A stretch of DNA of 42,656 nucleotides from assembly GCA_002256765.1 (NCBI GenBank), contig NCHJ01000009.1, positions 1 through 42,656 on the forward strand. The letters are read 5' to 3'. The position numbers and the translations under genes are program-made. This stretch comes from Bacteroidetes bacterium 24-39-8 (lineage in GTDB: Bacteria > Bacteroidota > Bacteroidia > Chitinophagales > Chitinophagaceae). Below, in pieces: positions 7,807-15,050 of the stretch (position 1 is the stretch's first letter; each line of letters begins with the position of its first letter). Below the pieces are notes generated by a model. That model did no database searches, was not told the origin of the DNA, and worked only from the letters and a program-made list of their open reading frames with translations.

Positions 7807-9927
7807 TTATCTCAAAAATGCTGCTGCAACACCACCATCCACATTGATGACATTACCTGTAGACTTATTCAAAAGCCCACCAGTAATAGCAAAACAAGCA
7901 TTGGCAATATCTTCTGGCAAAATGATTTCATTGAGCAAAGTACGCTTTGCATAGTAAGCAGGTAATTCAGCAACTGTAATACCATAAGCTTTTGCACGGC
8001 CTTCCGCCCAAGCACCAGCCCAGATTTTACTATCAGAAATTACCGCGTCTGGATTTACCACATTTACACGAATATGGTCTTTACCAAGCTCGGCTGCATT
8101 CAACCTGTTTAAGTGAATTTGAGCGGCTTTGGCAGAACCATAACCTGCGTTATTAGGACCAGATACCAAGGCATTCTTACTTACAATATTGATAATATCG
8201 CCACCCAATTCTTGCTTGCGCATAATATTCACAGCAGTTTGGGTAACAAAGAATTGCCCTTTAACCAATACATCATATAAGATATCCCAGTCTTTCTCAG
8301 TATGTTCTTCAATGGGTTTAGAAATAGATAAACCAGCACAGTTTACTACTATATCAACACCACCAAAAGCTAGTGCTCCCGCTTTGAATGCATTTTGAAT
8401 ACCAGCTAAACTAGTTACGTCTAACAAAACTGCAGAAAATGTGTCTTTACCATATTGAGCCTTAAATTCTTCACTAGCATTTTCTAAACGGCCATTGTCA
8501 TTATCATTGATGATCACACAAGCACCTTCATTGGCAAATTTCTTGGCAATAGCTTTACCAATACCGCCGGCACTTCCAGTAACCAATGCAATCCTTCCTG
8601 TCAAAGCTTTTGGCTTAGGCATTCTTTGCAATTTGGCTTCTTCTAATAACCAGTATTCAATATTGAATGCTTCTTGTCTTGGAAGGGCTGTATAAGAAGA
8701 AATGGCTTCCGCGCCTCGCATTACATTAATAGCATTCAAATAAAATTCAGAAGCTACCCTAGCTGTTTGTTTGTCTTTTGCAAAACTAAACATCCCTACT
8801 CCCCTATACAGAATGATCACCGGATTAGCATCGCGTATAGCGGGACTATTTGGGTGTTTGCAACTATCATAATATTCTGCATACATTTTACGGTATGCTT
8901 CAAATTGAGGAGCTAGTTTTAGTTTAACTGCAGCCACATTAGAAAGGTCTTCATCGGTTGCAATCTCCAATACCAATGGACTAATCTTGGTGCGCAAGAA
9001 ATGGTCTGGACAACTGGTACCCATTGGAGCCAACCTATCTAAATCATTAGAATTGATAAATTCCAATACCCTTGCATCATCCGTAAAATGACCAATCATC
9101 TGCACATTGCTGGAGCAGAATCCGCGCAAGATAGGCGCCAAATCAGCAGCCCTTTCTAAACGTTGTTCCTGTGGCAATGATTCCATTTTAGCACCACCAA
9201 AATTGGCGGGCAATTTGGCTTGTGCATCTTGGATAAAATCGGCGCAGCGCTCAATCACTTCCAAGGTATTGATATAACATTCATAAGCAGTATCGCCCCA
9301 GGTAAATAAACCGTGCGAACCCAACATGATTCCTCTGATACCAGGATTCTCGTCTAAGCACTGACGCAATTGCAAACCAAGGTCAAAACCTGGTTTCTGC
9401 CACTCTACCCATCCAATGCTACCATTGAATAATTCTTGTGTAATTTTTTTGCCGTCTTTTGCTGCCGCTATGGTAATGGCTGCATCGGGGTGTAAATGGT
9501 CAATATGTTTGAATGGCAAAAAACCATGCAAAGGCGTATCAATAGAAGGAGCTTTAGAAGCTAGGTCATAAATACAATGGTTAAAAAGTTCTACCATTTC
9601 ATCTTCATAAGCCAAACCACGATACCTGCTTTTCAAGGCATTTAATCTGTCTACATAGAGCGCAGCCAAACCATTTCTTTTCATGGTTCCCAAATCGCCG
9701 CCGCTACCTTTTACCCACATCACTTCTGTATCTAATCCCGTTAAAGGGTCTTTGGCCATTACTTTGCAGGATGTGTTACCACCACCATAATTGGTCAGTC
9801 TCAAATCAGCTCCCAATAAATTAGAGCGATATACCAATAGGGCTACTTCGTCACCGGCCATGCTTGCAGCCTGTGCATCGTCCCATAAATAACTTACTTG
9901 TTTAAATTTTGTTGCTAACGCTTGCAT
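7807..9927 (-). CDS. rhaD: Bifunctional L-rhamnulose-1-phosphate aldolase / L-lactaldehyde dehydrogenase
   Basis: A two-domain protein of 706 residues. Residues about 1-435 form a class II aldolase/adducin-like domain; the GSHGLFTWGD stretch and paired histidines (PLHGFLPFKHIDHLHPDA) supply the metal site. Residues about 445-706 are a short-chain dehydrogenase with a TGSAGGIG nucleotide loop and a YGSAK active-site motif. The aldolase splits L-rhamnulose-1-phosphate into DHAP and L-lactaldehyde, and the dehydrogenase domain oxidises lactaldehyde to L-lactate. This architecture is known as RhaEW. LutABC downstream in the same operon would carry lactate on to pyruvate. Confidence 0.93.
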   Translation of the reverse strand: MQALATKFKQVSYLWDDAQAASMAGDEVALLVYRSNLLGADLRLTNYGGGNTSCKVMAKDPLTGLDTEVMWVKGSGGDLGTMKRNGLAALYVDRLNALKSRYRGLAYEDEMVELFNHCIYDLASKAPSIDTPLHGFLPFKHIDHLHPDAAITIAAAKDGKKITQELFNGSIGWVEWQKPGFDLGLQLRQCLDENPGIRGIMLGSHGLFTWGDTAYECYINTLEVIERCADFIQDAQAKLPANFGGAKMESLPQEQRLERAADLAPILRGFCSSNVQMIGHFTDDARVLEFINSNDLDRLAPMGTSCPDHFLRTKISPLVLEIATDEDLSNVAAVKLKLAPQFEAYRKMYAEYYDSCKHPNSPAIRDANPVIILYRGVGMFSFAKDKQTARVASEFYLNAINVMRGAEAISSYTALPRQEAFNIEYWLLEEAKLQRMPKPKALTGRIALVTGSAGGIGKAIAKKFANEGACVIINDNDNGRLENASEEFKAQYGKDTFSAVLLDVTSLAGIQNAFKAGALAFGGVDIVVNCAGLSISKPIEEHTEKDWDILYDVLVKGQFFVTQTAVNIMRKQELGGDIINIVSKNALVSGPNNAGYGSAKAAQIHLNRLNAAELGKDHIRVNVVNPDAVISDSKIWAGAWAEGRAKAYGITVAELPAYYAKRTLLNEIILPEDIANACFAITGGLLNKSTGNVINVDGGVAAAFLR

Positions 9928-9948
9928 ATCTAAAACTTTACGATTGAA

Positions 9949-11025
9949 CTATTTAATACTATTACCATATCCCACAATTAAAACTGAAAGGATAATGGTG
10001 GCTATTCCAATAACAATGGTGCGAATGGTTTTGGGTTGAACACCTTTCCACTCTTTTAAAACCAAACCCCAGAGGTTGGCAATTAAAATAATAAATGACA
10101 TGTGTAAGATCCAAGAACTGGCACCATTACCCATCTTGCTTTCTCCCATTCCGTAGAAAAAGAATTGTAAAAACCAAGTGGTTCCACCCAATGCACAAAG
10201 CAGGTAATTCTTCAACAATGGAGTGGAAGTATTACTATAATCACCAAAGGATTTGTTTTTAAAATTCAGGATCAAACACCAGATTAAATTAGTGGTTAAA
10301 CCACCCCAAAGGATCACTACAAAAATCACATTGTTACGGAACAAGAATTCTCCTTGGTCAGGATTGGCAGCTTTCCAAAAGTCATTAGCCACAGCGCCTA
10401 AACTGCTACCCGCTTCAATCCCAAAACTAAAGCAGGCACTTAATACCCCTGATACTACAGAAAGGATTAAGCCTTTTACCAAAAGGAATTCACTACCTGA
10501 AGCATCGGTATGACTCTCGCCAAGGTCTTTGTCCTTCATGCCACCGGCCTTGCCACTAATGACAATTCCCACTACGCATACCAATAATCCCAACAACACA
10601 AATTGGCCCCAAGGCTTGGTTAATAAATCAACAATGGTATCCTTGTCCTTGGTAGGATTAAAATAATAAAATACAGAAGGAATCAGTGATCCAAAAATGG
10701 AGCAAAGCCCCAAGATGATGGAACTACCAAGAGAAACCCCAAGATAACGCACACCCAAACCATAGGTTAAACCACCAATACCCCAAAGTAAACCCATACC
10801 AAAAGTGGTAGCAATTACGGTTCCGGGCGCTTCCGTAATAATTTGCATGAAATTGGGAATGGTCAAATATGCTGCAATGGGGGGTACAATTAACCAAGAA
10901 AACAGTCCTCCAACAATCCAATAGGATTCCCAGGACCAACCTTTTACTTTTTTATACGGGAGATAGAAGGATCCTGATGCGAAGCCTCCCACAAAATGAA
11001 ATAGTATACCCAGAATTGCACCCAT
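9949..11025 (-). CDS. rhaT: L-rhamnose/proton symporter
   Basis: A membrane protein of 358 residues with about ten hydrophobic segments of the drug/metabolite-transporter fold. It opens with LGILFHFVGGFASGSFYLPYKKVKGWSWESYW, which matches the RhaT N-terminus; GLTYGLGVRYLGVSLGSS is another family stretch. It brings L-rhamnose across the inner membrane with protons. It is the first gene of the leftward rhamnose operon, 21 bp before the aldolase gene. The 155-bp region shared with the divergent rhaR carries a direct-repeat operator candidate 65 bp before its ATG. Confidence 0.94.
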   Translation of the reverse strand: MGAILGILFHFVGGFASGSFYLPYKKVKGWSWESYWIVGGLFSWLIVPPIAAYLTIPNFMQIITEAPGTVIATTFGMGLLWGIGGLTYGLGVRYLGVSLGSSIILGLCSIFGSLIPSVFYYFNPTKDKDTIVDLLTKPWGQFVLLGLLVCVVGIVISGKAGGMKDKDLGESHTDASGSEFLLVKGLILSVVSGVLSACFSFGIEAGSSLGAVANDFWKAANPDQGEFLFRNNVIFVVILWGGLTTNLIWCLILNFKNKSFGDYSNTSTPLLKNYLLCALGGTTWFLQFFFYGMGESKMGNGASSWILHMSFIILIANLWGLVLKEWKGVQPKTIRTIVIGIATIILSVLIVGYGNSIK

Positions 11026-11090
11026 GAGCGATTAGTTTTTCTATATGGCAATGAAATAACGTGTGAATTTACCTGCAAGAGCCATTTTTC

Positions 11091-11108
11091 CCATCATGTA
11101 CCATCATG
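11091..11108 (-). promoter_or_regulatory. Putative RhaR operator between rhaT and rhaR
   Basis: On the minus strand this reads CATGATGGTACATGATGG: two copies of CATGATGG with a 2-bp gap, so a 10-bp period that puts both on one face of the helix. Near-identical 18-mers occur upstream of GH31 (17579-17596) and GH105 (33219-33236), each oriented toward its gene. It is 65 bp before the rhaT ATG and 73 bp before the chosen rhaR start. Binding by the adjacent GntR-type regulator is inferred. Confidence 0.6.
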
Positions 11109-11142
11109 CTTCTGTCTAGCCAAATTTGCAAAATATATTTTG

Positions 11143-11150
11143 TAGGTTTG
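11143..11150 (+). promoter_or_regulatory. rhaR promoter, -7 box TAGGTTTG
   Basis: An exact match to the Bacteroidota -7 consensus TAnnTTTG. A TTTG at 11125-11128 is only 14 bp upstream, shorter than the usual spacer of about 19, so the -33 element is unsure. A transcript starting near 11157 would exclude the ATG at 11106 and favour the ATG at 11181. Confidence 0.5.
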
Positions 11151-11180
11151 GGCCGCAAGTATTTAAAAAGCAGGCCTTCC

Positions 11181-12212
11181 ATGAGAAAAGCAGCCATATT
11201 TAAACATCTATTTATTGATTTTTACTCGGCTACGCCTAAGTACCTGCAATTGTCCAATTCAATAGTCAAAGCCATCAATGAGGGCAAACTCAGAAAAGAC
11301 GATATTTTGCCTTCTATTAATGAGCTCAGTTTTGAGTTTGAAATCTCCCGCGATACAGCTGAAAAGGGCTATAAACACCTCAAAAAGATAGGGGTTTTAG
11401 GCTCTGTTCCAGGCAAGGGTTATTTTGTCAAAAACGCGGAGGTGAACCAACACCTCAAGATCTTCCTTTTGTTCAACAAATTGAGTGCGCATAAGAAGAT
11501 TATTTATGATGCATTTGTAAGTGTGTTGGGTGAACTAGCTACTATTGATTTTTATATCTACAATAACGATTTCGCATTTTTTAAGAAATTGTTGACCAAT
11601 GCCAACCAAGACTATACCCATTATGTGATTATTCCCCATTTTATGGAAGGTGGAGAGAATGCTCATGAGATCATCAATACCATTCCAAAAGAGAAATTAA
11701 TCTTAATGGATAAATTGGTGCCAGGGGTTGTAGGTGACTATAGGGCTATTTATGAAAATTTTGAAGGAGATCTCTACCATGCATTAGAATTGGCATTAGA
11801 GCGTTTGAGTAAATACCATACGTTGAAAATCATTTTTCCTGAGAATACTTATTTTCCTCAAGAAATCTTAAAAGGCTTTAAGCATTTCTGTCACGAATAC
11901 GCTTTTAATTCCCGTGTGGTACATAATATTGCTAATGAACCCATCAAGGATGGCGAAGTCTATATTAACCTCATGGAAAATGACTTGGTGATTTTGATTG
12001 AGAAAATCCTTTCTACAAAACTTAAAGTGGGCAAGAATGTGGGCTTGATTTCTTACAATGAAACCCCGCTCAAAAAACTTATCTTAAACGGTATCACCAC
12101 CATCTCCACTGATTTTCAGATGATGGGAACAACGGCGGCCAATATGGTCTTGGATGATATAGCCACACAAATGGAAATTCCATTCTACCTTACCCTCAGA
12201 GCTTCTCTCTAG
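11181..12212 (+). CDS. rhaR: GntR family transcriptional regulator of rhamnose genes
   Basis: A regulator of 343 residues. The first 75 or so residues form a GntR winged helix-turn-helix (PKYLQLSNSIVKAINEGKL, LPSINELSFEFEISRDTAEKGYKHL, GKGYFV). The remainder is a periplasmic-binding-protein/LacI-like sensor domain, as in AraR-type GntR regulators, ending with a TTISTDFQMMGTTAANM segment typical of that fold. It probably senses rhamnose or a catabolic intermediate. I start it at the ATG at 11181, because the DNA-binding domain begins there and the promoter box at 11143 lies inside the longer frame from 11106. It is divergent from rhaT; shared operators suggest that it also controls the pectin enzymes in this window. 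Confidence 0.85.
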   Translation: MRKAAIFKHLFIDFYSATPKYLQLSNSIVKAINEGKLRKDDILPSINELSFEFEISRDTAEKGYKHLKKIGVLGSVPGKGYFVKNAEVNQHLKIFLLFNKLSAHKKIIYDAFVSVLGELATIDFYIYNNDFAFFKKLLTNANQDYTHYVIIPHFMEGGENAHEIINTIPKEKLILMDKLVPGVVGDYRAIYENFEGDLYHALELALERLSKYHTLKIIFPENTYFPQEILKGFKHFCHEYAFNSRVVHNIANEPIKDGEVYINLMENDLVILIEKILSTKLKVGKNVGLISYNETPLKKLILNGITTISTDFQMMGTTAANMVLDDIATQMEIPFYLTLRASL

Positions 12213-12225
12213 AAAAATCATGACT

Positions 12226-12243
12226 CAAGATAGAACAGGATGG
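12226..12243 (+). promoter_or_regulatory. Degenerate RhaR-type operator upstream of GH105
   Basis: CAAGATAGAACAGGATGG matches the GH31 and GH105 operator copies at 14 of 18 positions and points toward the GH105 gene, 85 bp before its ATG. The second half-site (ACAGGATGG) is intact. The same DNA also contributes one arm (AACAGG, 12234-12239) of a possible hairpin with CCTGTT 11 bp later, followed by a T-rich run, so a weak terminator after rhaR is an alternative reading. Confidence 0.4.
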
Positions 12244-12328
12244 TTTTGGACCTGTTTTGTTGTTGTTTTAAGGATAAGATGCAGCAAGCATTTTATGAAC
12301 TATTATTCTGCACACAAACGATTGCCAT

Positions 12329-13681
12329 ATGAAGAGAAAAATTCTCCCGCTATTATTATTTTCAGGATTATCCTTAAGTGTTTGTGCACAACAAAAACAA
12401 ACAACCAGCAATGATGTAACAACACCCCTTCACTTGTTACAACCAGATTATCCTACACCCTATGGGGCACCCACAAACGCACAAATCAAAACCGTTCTAG
12501 ATAGGGTATTCCATTATTTAGACAGCAACACACCTGCGGCAATAGTCAATAAAAAAACTGGAGAAATTATTCAAGGCATGCCCTTCCCTGATAGCAATAT
12601 CATAGTCAAGCCTGGTCAGTTTAGATTAACCAGTTATGAGTGGGGTGTAACTTATGCCGCCATGTTAAACGCAAGTCTTGCCACGGGCGATGAAAAATAT
12701 GCCAACTATACCAAGGAGCGCTTGCAATTCTTAGCTAAAATGACAGCAGGTTTTAGGAAAAACTTAGATGCATTCCCAACTACTACGAATCCTCTAAAAC
12801 AAGTCTTGACCCCAAAAGCTTTGGACGATGGTGGTGCTGTTTGTGCCGCTATGATTAAGGCCCTGCCATTATGCAAAGATCAAGACCTGAGACCCTTGAT
12901 TAACCGTTATATAGAATTTATTAGTAAGGAAGAATTCAGGTTAAAAGATGGTACACTAGCTAGAAACAGACCTTTGAAAAATACCATTTGGTTAGACGAT
13001 ATGTTTATGGGCATTCCTGCACTAGCGCAAATGGGTAAACTCACTGGCAACAAAGCTTATACAGATGACGCAGTAAAACAGTTCCTGCAGTTTTCAAAGA
13101 GAATGTTTAATCCCCAATTAAATGTATACATGCATGGTTGGGTTGAAAGCATGGAAGAACATCCAGAATTTCATTGGGCAAGGGCCAATGGATGGGCTTT
13201 GTTAGCAACAGAAGAATTACTAGACGTTCTACCTCTTAATCATCCACAAAGGGCAAACATTTTGGCTATCTTAAAAAAACATATCAAGGGTCTCACCAGT
13301 TATCAATCTGGCACTGGATTTTGGCACCAATTATTAGATAGAACAGATAGCTATTTAGAAACATCGGCCACTGCCATTTATTCTTATGGTATTTCGCATG
13401 CCATTAATCAAGGATGGATTGACGCCAAAACTTATGGACCTGCTGCTATCTTGGCTTGGAATGCAGTAGCCACCAAGGTAAATGCACAGGGACAGGTAGA
13501 GGGAACCTGTGTTGGAACAGGAATGGCTTTTGATCCTGCCTTCTATTATCATAGACCCATTAATCCATTTGCTGCACATGGATATGGCCCAACCATTATG
13601 GCTGGATCAGAGCTCATTCAAATGCTTAAAAAACATGCATTTGGCATAAATGATAGTGCTTCTCAATTATTAGAAAAATAA
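12329..13681 (+). CDS. Unsaturated rhamnogalacturonyl/galacturonyl hydrolase (GH105), secreted
   Basis: A protein of 450 residues with a signal peptide (about 20 residues, MKRKILPLLLFSGLSLSVCAQ) and an (alpha/alpha)6-barrel of the GH88/GH105 type. WLDDMFMGIP at about residue 224 carries the aspartates expected at the active site, and HWARANGWALLATEELL is the second hallmark stretch. GH105 enzymes remove the 4,5-unsaturated galacturonate left at the non-reducing end by pectate or rhamnogalacturonan lyases. It lies 116 bp after rhaR and 4 bp before the acetylesterase gene. The gap holds a degenerate RhaR-type site. A second GH105 is encoded at 32038-33171. Confidence 0.88.
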   Translation: MKRKILPLLLFSGLSLSVCAQQKQTTSNDVTTPLHLLQPDYPTPYGAPTNAQIKTVLDRVFHYLDSNTPAAIVNKKTGEIIQGMPFPDSNIIVKPGQFRLTSYEWGVTYAAMLNASLATGDEKYANYTKERLQFLAKMTAGFRKNLDAFPTTTNPLKQVLTPKALDDGGAVCAAMIKALPLCKDQDLRPLINRYIEFISKEEFRLKDGTLARNRPLKNTIWLDDMFMGIPALAQMGKLTGNKAYTDDAVKQFLQFSKRMFNPQLNVYMHGWVESMEEHPEFHWARANGWALLATEELLDVLPLNHPQRANILAILKKHIKGLTSYQSGTGFWHQLLDRTDSYLETSATAIYSYGISHAINQGWIDAKTYGPAAILAWNAVATKVNAQGQVEGTCVGTGMAFDPAFYYHRPINPFAAHGYGPTIMAGSELIQMLKKHAFGINDSASQLLEK

Positions 13682-13685
13682 ACAC

Positions 13686-15050
13686 ATGCAACTTAAACAT
13701 AGATTTTTAACCATCCTTTTGCTTGGCGTTTTTGGAACTGGGTTTGCGCAATCCAATAGCAGTAATACCATGCTTTTTGATTTTGGAAATGGAAAAACAG
13801 CCAAGGGATATACCAAAGTTGGATCCAATACTGTTTTCAATTATCAAACTGGCTTTGGTTTTACTGGGGTAGCTCCCATTGTTAGCGTTGACAGGGGTGG
13901 TAAAGATTTGTTGAGAGCCGATTATTGCATCAGTGAAAAGCCTTTTTATTTTTCAGTAAAATTACCTGAAGGCAATTATGATGTGACTTTGATTTTAGGA
14001 GACAAAAACGATACTAGTTTAACAACCATTAGAGCAGAAAGCAGGCGTTTGATGGCTGAAAATATTCATACTAATCAAGGTCAATTTGAAACTGTAAAAA
14101 TTACCGTACATATTCGTGATAGCATTATTAGAAATGCCAAGGGCGATTCTTTAACCAAGGTAAAATTGAAATCTAGGGTTGGGGTTTCTGAATCTGACTA
14201 CCTTCACTGGGACAATTTACTCACACTAGAATTCAACAACAAAGCGGCCAAAGTTTGTGCTGTTGAAATTAGACCTAATACCCAAGCTACAACCCTGTTC
14301 TTAGCAGGCAATTCTACTGTTGTAGACCAAGACCGAGAACCTTGGGCTAGTTGGGGACAAATGATTCCAAGGTTTTTCCAACCGGGTCTAGTGGCTGTTG
14401 CAAACTATGCTGAATCAGGAGAAACACTAAATAGTTTCTGGGGAGAAAGAAGGTTAGAGAAGATTTTGAGTCTGATGAAAAAAGGAGACTATCTCTTTAT
14501 AGAATTTGCGCATAACGACCAGAAAATAAAAGGCCCAGGCGTTGGTGCTTTCACTACTTATAAAGACATGATTCGCAAATTTATTGTGGCTGCAAGAGCC
14601 AAGGACGGTATTCCTTTTTTAGTGACTTCCATGAATAGAAGAAGTTTTGATTCTCTTGGTCAAATTAAAAATACCCTAGGCGATTTTCCTGAAGCCATGC
14701 GTCAAATGGCTAAGGAAGAAAATTTAGCCATGATTGATATGAATGCAGTAAGCAAAGTCCTGTATGAAGCTTGGGGGCCAACCCTTTCCAAAAAAGCATT
14801 TGTGCATTATCCAGCCAACAGTTTTCCTGGTCAAACAACGGCTTTGAGTGATGATACCCATTACAATACTTTTGGGGCTTATGAATTGGCTAAATGCATT
14901 GTGCAATCTTTAAAAGATCAGGACCATCCTTTGGCCAAAATGCTTTTGCCTAATTTGCCCACATTCAACCCTGCAAAACCAGATTCACCAGAGCAATTTT
15001 ATTGGCCCATGAGTACAAGAGTTTCTGTATCAAAGCCAGATGGCAATTAA
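13686..15050 (+). CDS. Rhamnogalacturonan acetylesterase-like SGNH hydrolase with N-terminal beta-domain
   Basis: A protein of 454 residues. A signal peptide ends near GFAQ (residue 22). Residues about 25-195 form a beta-sandwich domain of the type often attached to pectin acetylesterases (LFDFGNGKTAKGYTKV). The SGNH esterase core follows: FLAGNSTVVDQ with the nucleophilic serine, NYAESGET with the oxyanion glycine, FAHNDQK with the asparagine, and DDTHYNTFGAYELA with the Asp-His pair. It should remove acetyl groups from rhamnogalacturonan outside the cytoplasm. It starts 4 bp after GH105 and its end overlaps the convergent GH31 gene by 4 bp. A shorter esterase of the same type is at 38318-39115. 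Confidence 0.85.
   Translation: MQLKHRFLTILLLGVFGTGFAQSNSSNTMLFDFGNGKTAKGYTKVGSNTVFNYQTGFGFTGVAPIVSVDRGGKDLLRADYCISEKPFYFSVKLPEGNYDVTLILGDKNDTSLTTIRAESRRLMAENIHTNQGQFETVKITVHIRDSIIRNAKGDSLTKVKLKSRVGVSESDYLHWDNLLTLEFNNKAAKVCAVEIRPNTQATTLFLAGNSTVVDQDREPWASWGQMIPRFFQPGLVAVANYAESGETLNSFWGERRLEKILSLMKKGDYLFIEFAHNDQKIKGPGVGAFTTYKDMIRKFIVAARAKDGIPFLVTSMNRRSFDSLGQIKNTLGDFPEAMRQMAKEENLAMIDMNAVSKVLYEAWGPTLSKKAFVHYPANSFPGQTTALSDDTHYNTFGAYELAKCIVQSLKDQDHPLAKMLLPNLPTFNPAKPDSPEQFYWPMSTRVSVSKPDGN

Noticed and set aside
11106-11180. 25-residue N-terminal extension of the GntR regulator
   Set aside because: The exact promoter box at 11143-11150 falls inside it, the repeat at 11091-11108 overlaps its start codon, and the family domain begins after the ATG at 11181.
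12220-12414. Small rightward open frame overlapping the GH105 start
   Set aside because: It overlaps the signal-peptide region of GH105 in another frame, has no recognisable domain, and the DNA is better explained by operator and promoter.
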